A stretch of 64,000 nucleotides of DNA from JBLXBZ01 sp048265185 (GTDB lineage: Bacteria; Pseudomonadota; Alphaproteobacteria; Rhizobiales; Stappiaceae). Position numbers and translations under genes: made by a program. Location of the stretch: NCBI GenBank assembly GCA_048265185.1, contig JBLXBZ010000001.1, positions 709,486 through 773,485 on the forward strand. Reading direction: 5' to 3'. The notes beneath the pieces were generated by a model, which searched no databases, was not told the DNA's origin, and worked only from the letters and a program-made list of their open reading frames with translations. This document shows, in pieces, positions 17,194-26,145 of the stretch. Every line of letters starts with the position of its first letter. The stretch's first letter is position 1.

Positions 17194-17970
17194 ATGCGTT
17201 TCACACGTCTCGCCGCAACCGCCGTAACCGTTCTGGCGCTTATGGGCGCCGCCGAAGCCAAAGACTGGTCGAAAGTGCGGATCGGCACGGAAGGCGCCTA
17301 CCCTCCCTTCAACAGCCTCACCTCTGATGGTCAGCTGGTTGGTTTCGACATTGATATCGCCAAGGCTCTTTGCACGGAAATGAAGGTTGAGTGCGAATTC
17401 GTCACGCAAGATTGGGACGGCATCATTCCAGGCCTTCTCGCCGGCAAGTTCGACGCAATCATCGCCTCCATGTCGATCACCGAAGAACGCAAGAAGAAAG
17501 TCGGCTTCACCAATAAATACTATAATACGCCCCCCGCGATCGCCGTCCCCAAAGACAGTTCGCTGGAAGGCACGAGCAACGAAGATCTTGACGGCGTTCT
17601 ATTGGGCGCTCAATCCTCGACCACTCATTCTAATTACGCGGAAGAAAAGCTCGGCAACGCCGACCTGAAACTGTACCCGACCCCGGACGAATATAAGCTC
17701 GACATCGCCAATGGCCGTCTTGACGCAGTTATCGACGATGTGGTGGTTCTCTCGGAATGGGTGGATTCAGACGCCGGCGATTGCTGTAAAATTCTGGGCA
17801 CTCTAACGCCTGATCTTGAAATCAATGGCCCTGGCGCCGGCATCGCTATTCGTAAGGAAGACGGTGAATTGCGCGACATGTTCAACGCCGCGATCGTCGC
17901 TATTCGCGAAAATGGCGAATACAAGAAGATCAATGACGAGTATTTCGCGTTTGACGTCTATGGCGACTGA
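17194..17970 (+). CDS. Polar amino acid ABC transporter, periplasmic binding protein
   Basis: A 258-residue periplasmic protein of the HisJ/LAO/OccT family. A signal peptide ends at 'AEA' before 'KDWSKVRIGTEGAYPPF'. 'GFDIDIAKALC' and the paired Cys in 'CTEMKVEC' resemble the disulfide loop of the lysine/arginine/ornithine-binding protein. ATG at 17194 has AGGGGA nine bases upstream. The ~290-base region before it (16901-17193) should contain the promoter and has two near-copies of TGTGACTWWA around 17040-17070, possibly a regulator site. The gene is followed by a strong hairpin and then two permease genes. Confidence 0.92.
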   Translation: MRFTRLAATAVTVLALMGAAEAKDWSKVRIGTEGAYPPFNSLTSDGQLVGFDIDIAKALCTEMKVECEFVTQDWDGIIPGLLAGKFDAIIASMSITEERKKKVGFTNKYYNTPPAIAVPKDSSLEGTSNEDLDGVLLGAQSSTTHSNYAEEKLGNADLKLYPTPDEYKLDIANGRLDAVIDDVVVLSEWVDSDAGDCCKILGTLTPDLEINGPGAGIAIRKEDGELRDMFNAAIVAIRENGEYKKINDEYFAFDVYGD

Positions 17971-17992
17971 TAATCAATAAATACGATGGTGA

Positions 17993-18028
17993 CGGCGCGC
18001 TTTTCTTTTCATCAAGAAAAACGCGCCG
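17993..18028 (+). promoter_or_regulatory. Strong intercistronic hairpin between binding-protein and permease genes
   Basis: A 15-bp stem with a single C-A mismatch (17993-18007 pairs with 18014-18028) closes a six-base loop. It lies 22 bases after the binding-protein stop and 30 before the first permease. The position is that of processing or stabilising hairpins which raise the level of binding protein above permease, as in malE-malF. A partial terminator is the alternative. Confidence 0.75.
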
Positions 18029-18057
18029 ATTTCCGCCTCTAACGACGGCTCGTTTAC

Positions 18058-18771
18058 ATGAACGAAGCATTGACGCTTCTCTCTTTCGGTCCAGACGGCT
18101 GGGGAGATCAGATTGTATCAGGCGTGCAGGTCACCGTGCTGCTCGCGTTGGCGACGCTGCCTTTTGGACTGATCTTGGGTTTCTTACTGGCGCTCGCGAA
18201 AAATTCGGGTGAACAGTCGCTGGCGTCCGCCGCTGATATTTTCACAACGATTTTTCGCGGCCTGCCCGAACTTTTGACGTTGTTCATCGTCTATTACGGC
18301 GCGCAAATTCTGATCAAGAATATTACGGACCTGTTTTTTGATAATCTTTACATAGAGATAAACAGCTTTTTCGCGGGCATGGTGGCGCTTGGCCTAGTGT
18401 TTTCCGCCTACTCTTGCGAAGTCTTCATGTCGGCTTTTAAGGCCATTCCCCAAGGGCAATATGAAGGTGGGCAAGCGCTCGGCCTCTCTTCGCGGCAAAC
18501 AATGCTCCTCGTCATAATGCCGCAACTGATCCGCCTCGCTCTCGCTGGCTTATCCAATTTATGGCTTATCCTGCTGAAGGAAACCGCGCTTGTCTCGGTG
18601 GTCGGCTTGAGCGACACATTACGCGAAACCGGCGTCGCCGCCCGGGTGACCAAAGAACCGTTTCTATTTTATGGCGTCGCCTGCCTGATCTACCTCACTC
18701 TGTCGATCATCTCCTCTTATGGTCTTGGCAAACTTGAAGCCTGGACAAAACGCGGGGAGAAACGCACATGA
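18058..18771 (+). CDS. Polar amino acid ABC transporter permease (HisQ-like)
   Basis: A 237-residue inner-membrane protein with five helices and the HisMQ permease core: 'LPFGLILGFLLALAK', 'TIFRGLPELLTLFIVYYG' and the EAA loop 'YEGGQALGLSSRQTMLLVIMPQ' that contacts the ATPase. It pairs with the next gene, which overlaps its stop by four bases. Confidence 0.92.
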   Translation: MNEALTLLSFGPDGWGDQIVSGVQVTVLLALATLPFGLILGFLLALAKNSGEQSLASAADIFTTIFRGLPELLTLFIVYYGAQILIKNITDLFFDNLYIEINSFFAGMVALGLVFSAYSCEVFMSAFKAIPQGQYEGGQALGLSSRQTMLLVIMPQLIRLALAGLSNLWLILLKETALVSVVGLSDTLRETGVAARVTKEPFLFYGVACLIYLTLSIISSYGLGKLEAWTKRGEKRT

Positions 18772-19619
18772 GCCATATGCCCCCCGCGCAAACAGCGGCG
18801 TCAGAGCGCACCCAAACTCCCCCGCCGCCCAAACCGCGCTCATGGAGCAAGGCACGGATTATAGGAACTGGTCTTCTGGGCTTTTGGGCTCTATGCGGAC
18901 TGGGCGTAATTTGGGTGTTGATCAGCGGCTACGACGGCGATTTTTATCAAAAATACGCTCCCAAATTTCTAACCGGGACCATCACCACCTTACAACTGGT
19001 CGCGACGTCCATCGCCATTGGATTTCTTCTCTCCTTGCCGCTCGCTTACACGCGCATGTCGCGCAACCGGGCGCTCTCCGCACTAGGCTTCTCCTATGTG
19101 TATTTCTTCCGCGGCACCCCTCTGTTGGCGCAAACCTTCCTGATTTATTATGGCGTTGGCTCTTTCGTGGGCTTTTTCCGCGACGTGGGACTTTGGTGGT
19201 TTTTCCGTGACGCGTGGAATTGCGCCGTTCTGGCTTTCGTCCTCAACACGGCCGCCTATCAAGCAGAAATTTTACGTGGAGCCATTCAAACCATCGGCAA
19301 GGGCCAGTGGGAAGCGGCCAAATCGCTTGGCCTTCCGTTCCACATCACCTTCGGGAAAATCATTCTCCCCCAATCCATGATCGTCGCGCTGCGCCCTTAT
19401 GGCAATGAAATCATCCTGATGATCAAAGGCTCCGCCATTGTATCGATCATCACGATCTATGATCTAATGGGGGAAACGGAGCGGGCGTACTCGCGCTCAT
19501 TCGATTTTCAAACCTATATCTGGGCGGCCATTATCTATCTCGCGATCGTTGAAATTTTGCGCCGCGTGTGGAACGGGCTTGAAACCAGACTTACACGCCA
19601 TCTACAAAGAGCGGGATAG
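18768..19619 (+). CDS. Polar amino acid ABC transporter permease (HisM-like)
   Basis: A 283-residue second permease of the same importer. 'YFFRGTPLLAQTFLIYYG' and the EAA loop 'QWEAAKSLGLPFHITFGKIILPQ' are family hallmarks. The N-terminal ~30 residues are Pro- and Ser-rich and cytoplasmic, longer than in HisM. No ATPase gene follows: the next gene encodes a PLP enzyme. The cognate HisP-like ATPase must therefore lie elsewhere in the genome. Confidence 0.92.
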   Translation: MSHMPPAQTAASERTQTPPPPKPRSWSKARIIGTGLLGFWALCGLGVIWVLISGYDGDFYQKYAPKFLTGTITTLQLVATSIAIGFLLSLPLAYTRMSRNRALSALGFSYVYFFRGTPLLAQTFLIYYGVGSFVGFFRDVGLWWFFRDAWNCAVLAFVLNTAAYQAEILRGAIQTIGKGQWEAAKSLGLPFHITFGKIILPQSMIVALRPYGNEIILMIKGSAIVSIITIYDLMGETERAYSRSFDFQTYIWAAIIYLAIVEILRRVWNGLETRLTRHLQRAG

Positions 19620-19732
19620 TTTTCCATCAAGCGGCGCCAGCTCATGGCTCCAGCGTCCCGCTCAAGCTTTTATTCAAAGCAAAGTTCTCGTGCCCGCCTA
19701 TCCGCGGCGGCACTTGCGTAGAAAGGTCGATC

Positions 19733-20893
19733 ATGTCCGATAAATCGCAACACATTGAAACGCTGCTCGCTCATGGCGGCGGCGCCGCCGATCCGCAAAC
19801 TGGCGGCGTCGTTCCCGCCATTCCGACAGCCACGACTTTCACCCGTGACAGCGATTATAATCTGGTCAGCGCTTCTCATCTTTATAGCCGCGACGACAAC
19901 GACTTGATCCGTCAGGTGGAGCATGTGATCGCCTCGCTGGAGAACGCTAGCGATTCACGCCTTTTCGCCAGCGGCATGGCCGCTATCGCAGCCGTCATCC
20001 GCAGCGTTCCCCCGCATGGAGCGATCCTCGTCCAATCCGGCATTTACTGGGGCGCCACATTATGGCTGCGTAAACACTGCGCGCACAACAAGGTGGAGCT
20101 GATAGAAGCCGACGCGAGCGATCCTGAGGGATTCACCACATTGATCTCAAAAGAAAAGCCAAATCTGGTTTTTATCGAAGTTCCCTCCAATCCACACCTG
20201 CGCGTCGCCGATGTTTCGCGTATTGCGCAAGCCGTCCACGGCGCTGGCGGCGTGCTCGTGGTTGACGCCACCACCGCCTCGCCATTGTTGATGAAAGCCC
20301 TGGATCTTGGCGCGGACCTTGTACTTCATTCCACCACAAAAGTGCTGAACGGACATTCCGACGCGCTCGGCGGCGTGGTCAGCGTCCGAGACGCGGACTC
20401 CAACGCATGGGCGTTTATTTGCGCCGAACGCCATGACGCCGGCGCGGTCATGGGCCCCTTTGAAGCTTATCTCTTGCTACGCGGCCTAAGAACTCTGGCG
20501 ATCCGGCTAGAGAAAATGTGCGCCACCGCGCAGAAAATCGCCGAATATCTCCACGCCCACCCCGCCATTGAAGCCGTGCTTTATCCCGGTCTGCCCTCTC
20601 ACGCGGCTCACGAGCTAGCCGCGCGGCAAATGACGGGCGGCTTTGGGTACCTGATGTCCTTTCTCGTTCACGGCGACGCCAAGGACGCTTTGTCGGTGGT
20701 GGGAAAACTCAATCTTATCCAGCGCGCCACCTCTCTCGGCGGCGTTGAAAGTCTCGCAGAGCATCGCAGTTCCCTTGAAGGCGTCTCCACTGGCGTTCAA
20801 CCAAACCTTATCCGTCTTTCCGTAGGCATCGAGCACAGCGATGACTTGATTTCTGACCTGGAGCAAGCGCTGGCCAACCACCGGCGCAGCTGA
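19733..20893 (+). CDS. Cys/Met-metabolism PLP enzyme (cystathionine beta-lyase-like)
   Basis: A 386-residue fold-type I PLP enzyme of the trans-sulfuration family. Seen are 'SHLYSRDDN', 'FASGMAAI', 'VVDATTASPLL', the PLP-lysine motif 'HSTTKVLNGHSDALGG', and 'SLGGVESLAEHRSS' at the sulfur-amino-acid binding region. Family members include cystathionine beta-lyase, gamma-lyase and gamma-synthase, which sequence reading alone cannot separate. It lies 113 bases after an amino-acid importer and 51 before a dehydrogenase, suggesting breakdown of an imported sulfur or polar amino acid. Confidence 0.88.
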   Translation: MSDKSQHIETLLAHGGGAADPQTGGVVPAIPTATTFTRDSDYNLVSASHLYSRDDNDLIRQVEHVIASLENASDSRLFASGMAAIAAVIRSVPPHGAILVQSGIYWGATLWLRKHCAHNKVELIEADASDPEGFTTLISKEKPNLVFIEVPSNPHLRVADVSRIAQAVHGAGGVLVVDATTASPLLMKALDLGADLVLHSTTKVLNGHSDALGGVVSVRDADSNAWAFICAERHDAGAVMGPFEAYLLLRGLRTLAIRLEKMCATAQKIAEYLHAHPAIEAVLYPGLPSHAAHELAARQMTGGFGYLMSFLVHGDAKDALSVVGKLNLIQRATSLGGVESLAEHRSSLEGVSTGVQPNLIRLSVGIEHSDDLISDLEQALANHRRS

Positions 20894-20944
20894 TCCAACT
20901 TACCGGAACGACGTTTTATCAAGGCACATCTATAGGAGCGACAA

Positions 20945-21829
20945 ATGGCGAAATTAGCCTTCATCGGCCTCGGCGTTATGGGATATCCCATGGCGGGCCA
21001 CCTTAAAACCCGCGGCGGTCACGACGTCACCGTTTACAATCGCACATCCGCAAAAGCTGAAAAATGGGTGGCGGATTTCGGCGGCGACAAAGCGCAAACC
21101 CCAAAGGAAGCGGCCAAGGACGCGGATTTCATTTTCTGTTGCGTTGGCAATGACGACGACCTTCGCTCCGTCACAACAGGGCCGGACGGCGCTTTTCACG
21201 CCATGAAGCCCGGCGCGATTTTCATCGACAACACCACCGCCTCGGCGGAGGTTGCGCGCGAATTATATCAAGCGGCGAAAGCAAAAAGCTGCGGATTTCT
21301 TGACGCCCCCGTTTCTGGCGGTCAGGCGGGCGCCGAAAACGGCGTTCTCACGGTGATGATCGGCGGCGACAAAGCCGATTACGACAAAGCCAAGCCCGTT
21401 ATTGAGTGTTTTGCAAAATTTGCAGGTCTCATGGGAGAAAGCGGCGCTGGACAGATGGCGAAAATGGCCAACCAAATCTGTATTGCAGGCCTCGTGCAAG
21501 GTTTGTCGGAAGCCATCCATTTCACCGAAAAAGCCGGACTGGACGTTGGAACAGTTATTTCGGCGATTTCCGGCGGCGCCGCTCAAAGCTGGCAAATGGA
21601 AAACCGCTGGGAAACCATGCGTGATGGAAAATTCGATTACGGCTTCGCGGTCGACTGGATGCGCAAAGATCTTGGCATCTGCCTGAAAACAGCCAATGAC
21701 ACAGGCGCGCGGTTGCCGGTGACGGCGCTCGTGGATCAATTCTACGCCGAAGTGCAGGCAATGGGCGGCAATCGCTGGGATACGTCTAGCCTGATAGCCA
21801 GACTGCGCAACGCCGACAAAAACAACTAA
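20945..21829 (+). CDS. NAD(P)-dependent 3-hydroxyisobutyrate dehydrogenase-family oxidoreductase
   Basis: A 294-residue beta-hydroxyacid dehydrogenase. The Rossmann motif 'FIGLGVMGYPMAGHL' opens the protein, 'DAPVSGGQAGAENG' is the substrate-binding signature, and the catalytic Lys is in 'GQMAKMANQ'. Substrates in this family include 3-hydroxyisobutyrate, tartronate semialdehyde and glyoxylate/succinic semialdehyde. A clear GGAG precedes ATG 20945. Context suggests that it reduces or oxidises a product of the upstream PLP enzyme. Confidence 0.9.
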   Translation: MAKLAFIGLGVMGYPMAGHLKTRGGHDVTVYNRTSAKAEKWVADFGGDKAQTPKEAAKDADFIFCCVGNDDDLRSVTTGPDGAFHAMKPGAIFIDNTTASAEVARELYQAAKAKSCGFLDAPVSGGQAGAENGVLTVMIGGDKADYDKAKPVIECFAKFAGLMGESGAGQMAKMANQICIAGLVQGLSEAIHFTEKAGLDVGTVISAISGGAAQSWQMENRWETMRDGKFDYGFAVDWMRKDLGICLKTANDTGARLPVTALVDQFYAEVQAMGGNRWDTSSLIARLRNADKNN

Positions 21830-21867
21830 GCCAAGCCCATTACGCTTTATCTATGCGCTCTATACGT

Positions 21868-21899
21868 CTCGGCCTCCCATCAAAGGGGCCGAGATTTTT
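21868..21899 (+). terminator. Intrinsic terminator of the amino acid importer/dehydrogenase operon
   Basis: A perfect 7-bp GC-rich stem (CTCGGCC 21868-21874, GGCCGAG 21887-21893) followed by ATTTTTG. It stands 38 bases after the dehydrogenase stop and between it and the convergent Lrp gene. Confidence 0.8.
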
Positions 21900-21942
21900 G
21901 GTGCTTCACTAACTCACGAGTTGGGATAAACCCCGTTTACGC

Positions 21943-22434
21943 TCAGACGGCCCCTGACTTCACCTTTTCCGCCGGAATATACCCGAGCGGCAATTGGCTG
22001 GTGCATTTGATCTGCTCCATGGCGAATGTCGTCGAAACGTCTCCAATATCGATTTTAGCAATCAGCTTTTTGTAAAACTGGTCGAAAGCTTCGATATCCG
22101 GCACTGTGACCCGCAGCAAGTAATCCACCTGCCCGGCCATGCGATAAAATTCCACCACTTCGGGAAATTCGCGAATGACGTCGGAAAACTTGCGTAGCCA
22201 GTCGTCGTTATGCTGGCTGGTGGTGATCGCCACGAAAGCGGTCACCTTGGCGTTGATTTTTTTTGGATCAAGAATGGCGACCCGACGCTGAATGACGCCA
22301 TCTTCTTCCATTTTCTGTATACGTCGCCAGCAAGGCGTCGTGGAAAGCCCCACGCGACGACCAATTTCAGCAACAGGGACAGTGCAATCCTCTTGCAAAA
22401 TCGAGAGTATGCGGCGGTCAATACGATCAATCAT
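21943..22434 (-). CDS. Lrp/AsnC-family regulator
   Basis: A 163-residue regulator: an N-terminal winged HTH ('IDRRILSILQEDC', 'EIGRRVGLSTTPCWRRIQKMEEDGVI') and a C-terminal RAM/ligand-binding domain ('GQVDYLLRVTVPDIEAFDQFY', 'TTFAMEQIKCTSQLPL'). ATG at 22434 has GAGG eight bases upstream. It is convergent with the amino-acid importer operon and is a candidate local regulator, sensing an amino acid, though its site was not found. Confidence 0.92.
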   Translation of the reverse strand: MIDRIDRRILSILQEDCTVPVAEIGRRVGLSTTPCWRRIQKMEEDGVIQRRVAILDPKKINAKVTAFVAITTSQHNDDWLRKFSDVIREFPEVVEFYRMAGQVDYLLRVTVPDIEAFDQFYKKLIAKIDIGDVSTTFAMEQIKCTSQLPLGYIPAEKVKSGAV

Positions 22435-22601
22435 AAAATGATCCTCAATCTTAAATATTTTAAAAAATTTTACCACCACTCGTACGAATGCACCATGATA
22501 AATGCAAGAATGAGGAATAAATCCAATAAAATTGAGTTTTTCTTCCTCCATAGCTACATGCGACAGAACGCTTGCACATCACCTTTCATGGACGCCCCGT
22601 A

Positions 22602-23237
22602 TTACAGCAGAGCAGCCACATCCGCGCGCAAGACCGGTAAAAGCTCCGTCTCAAACCAGCTGTTACGCGCTAACCAAGCGTTGTTACGCCATGAAGGATG
22701 TGGCAGCGGCGTCATCATACGGCCAAGAGTTTGGCGTGAGCGCAAACGGATCTCCCGCCATGAAGCCACCGTCTCGCGAACGGAGCCGCGCCGCAACGCT
22801 CCTAGATGATAGTTTTGCGCATATTGCCCGATCACCAACAACAGCTCCAGCTGTGGCGTCAAGGCGAAAAGCTGATCATGCCAGGCCTTGCGGCATTCCC
22901 TGCGCGGCGGCTTGTCCCCGCCCTTCGCGTCATGCCCCGGAAAACAGAACCCCATCGGGATGATGGCCACGCGCGCAGGATCATAAAACGTTCCCTCGTC
23001 AACCCCCATCCATGCCCGCAGCCGCTCTCCCGACGGATCGGTGAAGGGGCGACCGCTGGCGTGCACCCGCGTCCCCGGCGCTTGCCCGCAAATGGCGATC
23101 CGAGCCGTAGAGGACGCCACGCAAACCGGTCGCGGCTCATGTGGTAAAGGCTTTCCCAATGGCGTTTCAACACAGATCCGGCAGGCGTTTATTTTCCTGC
23201 TGAGCCGCGCCAGATCCCGCGTCATGTAATTTTGCAA
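22602..23237 (-). CDS. Uracil-DNA glycosylase superfamily protein
   Basis: A 211-residue protein of the UDG superfamily. Visible are 'ICGQAPGTRVHASGRPFTD' (motif 1, GQAPG), two Cys in 'NACRICV', and 'PLPHPSWRN' near the C-terminus (motif 2 region). These belong to the small uncharacterised proteobacterial family often just called UDG family protein. Whether it excises uracil is untested; only two N-terminal Cys are obvious, fewer than the four of iron-sulfur family 4/5 UDGs. TTG at 23237 has GGAG seven bases upstream; an ATG at 23225 is the alternative. Confidence 0.8.
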   Translation of the reverse strand: MQNYMTRDLARLSRKINACRICVETPLGKPLPHEPRPVCVASSTARIAICGQAPGTRVHASGRPFTDPSGERLRAWMGVDEGTFYDPARVAIIPMGFCFPGHDAKGGDKPPRRECRKAWHDQLFALTPQLELLLVIGQYAQNYHLGALRRGSVRETVASWREIRLRSRQTLGRMMTPLPHPSWRNNAWLARNSWFETELLPVLRADVAALL

Positions 23238-23401
23238 AGCAAGTCTCCGGCAATTGTTTCTCTTTTATTTTTATCCCTAAAGACCCAAGCCGCAAGCAAT
23301 CATCCGTTAACCAGTTATTTGAGCTACATATTAACAGTTGCTGCTCATGATGCATGAAAGAACGACATAAGCGGCAATATTCCGCGAAGGAACAGGTTGC
23401 A

Positions 23402-24997
23402 ATGCGCATGAGTTTCGACCAGGCGAGGGCAAGCGAAGAAAAAACTCTACTTAACAGCGAGCGCGCCAAGCGTCGGCGCGCCGTGGCCCGCACCGTAAAA
23501 GACGTTCGAAGCAAACTGGGGTCGAGCGAAGGGAGCAAACCAGCCTTCGACTACGAGTTAATGGCGCTTTTCACCAAGAACCGGCGCAACGCCACCTATG
23601 CCCTACCGCTTTTCGCAATGGTCGTCGCAAGCATTTCGGCCTTATGGGCGCCCGCTCCCTTGATCGTCGTCTGGCTGTGCTTCACCTTGGTCGCCCATAG
23701 TTTGATGCTTTGCAGCTGCCGCCGATTTGAGACAGAGGAGCCAACGCTCGCTTCGCTTGAGGCCACGCGAAGGCAATTGATTATAGGTGACTTCCTGTGT
23801 GGAATCTGTTGGGCTTTTTTCTTCCTTCTTCCTCCCGTACACGCAGCTCAAAACAGTTTCGAGGTTTTTCAGTTCGCGACGATGCTGGTTGTCATCGCCA
23901 TGGCGACCATGTTCTCGTCATCTCTGCCGCGAGCGTTGTTCGCCGCAACTTTTCCGGTCACCATCGCCATTATCGTTTCATTCCTCAACGAACAAACGCC
24001 CATTCACTACGCCATGACCGCCATGGCCATTGGCGCGCAAGGCTTTTTCCTGATCCTTGGAAATCAATTGCGTTCATCGGAAATCACGACGCTGGAATAT
24101 CGGCTGGAAAAAGATCACCTGATCGCGGAGCTAGAGCAAGCGAACGCCGTTTCCGATGAATCGCGCCGACGTGCGGAAGAAGCCAATCTGGCCAAATCCC
24201 GCTTTCTTGCGACGATGAGCCACGAGCTGCGCACGCCATTGAATGCGATACTTGGCTTTTCCGAGGTCATGAAAAATGAAGTCCTCGGACCGATGTATAA
24301 CACGGCCTATTGCGAGTATGCGGGAGACATTCATTCATCAGGTCAACACTTACTGAATGTCATCAATGAGATTCTTGACCTGTCGAGAATTGAGGCGGGG
24401 CGCTGCGAACTAAACGAGGAACTCGTTCAACTCACCAGCGTGCTAAACGACTGCCTGGGGATGATGACGATCCGCGCCAACAAAAAGTCAATCACTCTCC
24501 ATGAAGCGCATGAGCCAAATTTGCCAAAAATCTGGGTGGACGCTCGCGCCGTGCGCCAAATCATCCTCAACCTGATTTCTAACGCAGTCAAATTCACGCC
24601 CTCAGGCGGCGACGTGACGATAAAAGTCGGCTGGACTAACGGCGGCGGTCAATATGTGTCTGTCAGCGACAATGGGCCGGGCATTGCTGAAGAAGAATTG
24701 CCACTCGTGATGCAGGCGTTCGGACAAGGATCAATCAGCGTCAAGACCGCCGAGGAAGGCTCAGGACTTGGTTTGTCGATCGTACAAGCTCTTGTGCATA
24801 TGCACTCGGGGAATTTTGAGTTGCGTTCAAAATTGAGGGAAGGCACGGAAGCTCTTGTGACCTTCCCCTCAACCCGGGTTCTGGAAGCCACGCCCGCCTA
24901 TAGCGGCGCCTCCGAGCCTGCTCCCCATGCACCGCCGGAGAAGACGCCCGCGCCGGTCGTCTCCATAAATAGCGCAGCTGCGCGAAAAGCCTCTTGA
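23402..24997 (+). CDS. Membrane-bound sensor histidine kinase, orphan
   Basis: About 531 residues. Residues ~66-220 hold five to six membrane helices with little periplasmic sequence, ~235-265 a coiled coil, then HisKA with the phospho-acceptor His274 in 'ATMSHELRTPLNAI', and a HATPase_c domain with N-box 'NLISNAVKFTPSGG', 'DNGPGIAEEE' and 'GSGLGLSIV'. The H-box with 'GFSEVM' resembles alphaproteobacterial PleC/DivJ-type kinases. The C-terminal ~45 residues are Pro/Ala-rich. No response regulator is adjacent. ATG 23402 has AAGGA upstream; ATG 23354 is possible. Confidence 0.88.
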   Translation: MRMSFDQARASEEKTLLNSERAKRRRAVARTVKDVRSKLGSSEGSKPAFDYELMALFTKNRRNATYALPLFAMVVASISALWAPAPLIVVWLCFTLVAHSLMLCSCRRFETEEPTLASLEATRRQLIIGDFLCGICWAFFFLLPPVHAAQNSFEVFQFATMLVVIAMATMFSSSLPRALFAATFPVTIAIIVSFLNEQTPIHYAMTAMAIGAQGFFLILGNQLRSSEITTLEYRLEKDHLIAELEQANAVSDESRRRAEEANLAKSRFLATMSHELRTPLNAILGFSEVMKNEVLGPMYNTAYCEYAGDIHSSGQHLLNVINEILDLSRIEAGRCELNEELVQLTSVLNDCLGMMTIRANKKSITLHEAHEPNLPKIWVDARAVRQIILNLISNAVKFTPSGGDVTIKVGWTNGGGQYVSVSDNGPGIAEEELPLVMQAFGQGSISVKTAEEGSGLGLSIVQALVHMHSGNFELRSKLREGTEALVTFPSTRVLEATPAYSGASEPAPHAPPEKTPAPVVSINSAAARKAS

Positions 24998-25025
24998 CCC
25001 GCGCGCTGGGGTTTGGCCTACGTTC

Positions 25026-26054
25026 TTAATCTTCCGATTTTTGCGAAACGCCCGCGTCTGCAAATGTCGCCATGCCATTGTGAACGGAAATCGCCACCTT
25101 GACTAAGCCGGCGGCGAGCGCCGCTCCCGTGCCTTCGCCTAAACGCATGCCAAAATCAAGCAAGGCCGTCTTATTCATTTTTTTCAACGCCATGACGTGC
25201 CCCGGCTCCGCCGACACATGGCCAAATTGGCAGTGGTCAAGGCTCATAGCGTCCATGGCGTATAATACGCCCGCCGCCGCAGTCGCCACATAGCCGTCGA
25301 TAATCACCGGAACGCGTTGATGGCGCCCGGCGAGAATGGCCCCCGCCATCGCGGCGATTTCCCGCCCGCCGACCCGCCGCAGAATTTCAAGAGGGTCGCG
25401 CTCGCCGTTCAAACGGTTCACCGCCATTTCCACCGCCTTCACCTTACGGCTAAGCCCCGCAGCGTCCACGCCAGTTCCCGGACCAACCCAGTCAGCAGCG
25501 TTCCCTCCAAACAATCCGTTCAAAACAGCGGCGGCGACAGTAGTGTTGCCGATTCCCATCTCGCCGACGCACAGAAGGTCGGCGCCGCCTGCAAGCGCCT
25601 CCATGCCGAAAGCCATTGTCGCGGCGCAATTGGCCTCGTCCAGCGCGTCTTCTTCCGTAATGTCAGGCGTGGGCATGTCCAGAGCCAGATCGAACACCTT
25701 CAAGCCCAGATCATGAGCAATGCAAATCTGGTTGATCGCGGCGCCGCCAGCGGCAAAGTTTTCCACCATCTGCCGCGTCACCTCGGAAGGAAAAGCGGAA
25801 ACGCCCTTATTGGCCACGCCGTGATTCGTGGCGAAAATGGCCACCAGCGGACGAATCACTTGAGGCTTTCCTAAACTGCTCCAGGTCGCCGCCCATTCCG
25901 CCAACTCTTCAAGACGCCCCAAAGAACCTGCCGGTTTGGTCAGTTGCCCGTCGCGCGCTTTCACCTGCTCCGCCGCCTCAAGGTCCGGCCCCGGCATCGA
26001 CGTGATCAAATTGCGGATGTCATCAAAAGGCAGAGCGGTGGAAGACATAGACAT
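25026..26054 (-). CDS. cobT: Nicotinate-nucleotide-dimethylbenzimidazole phosphoribosyltransferase CobT
   Basis: A 342-residue enzyme that makes alpha-ribazole phosphate, the lower-ligand precursor of cobalamin. Conserved parts are 'LTKPAGSLGRLEELA' near residue 40, 'FATNHGVANKGVSAFP', 'GEMGIGNTTVAAAVL', 'GVDAAGLSRKV', and 'LDFGMRLGEGTGAAL' at the C-terminus with the catalytic Glu. ATG at 26054 has GGAG about eight bases upstream. It diverges from cobS over 91 bases, too short for a cobalamin riboswitch. Confidence 0.95.
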   Translation of the reverse strand: MSMSSTALPFDDIRNLITSMPGPDLEAAEQVKARDGQLTKPAGSLGRLEELAEWAATWSSLGKPQVIRPLVAIFATNHGVANKGVSAFPSEVTRQMVENFAAGGAAINQICIAHDLGLKVFDLALDMPTPDITEEDALDEANCAATMAFGMEALAGGADLLCVGEMGIGNTTVAAAVLNGLFGGNAADWVGPGTGVDAAGLSRKVKAVEMAVNRLNGERDPLEILRRVGGREIAAMAGAILAGRHQRVPVIIDGYVATAAAGVLYAMDAMSLDHCQFGHVSAEPGHVMALKKMNKTALLDFGMRLGEGTGAALAAGLVKVAISVHNGMATFADAGVSQKSED

Positions 26055-26145
26055 ATACAAACTCCAGACAACAAGGAACAATGGCGCGTAAGTCGGCAAG
26101 GATCTATAAACCCCATAAACGCAAACCGCAAAGCAGGATCAACGC

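Noticed and set aside
26055..26145. Cobalamin riboswitch between cobT and cobS
   Set aside because: The divergent gap is only 91 bases; the riboswitch needs about 200 and no B12-box (GCCACTG) is visible.
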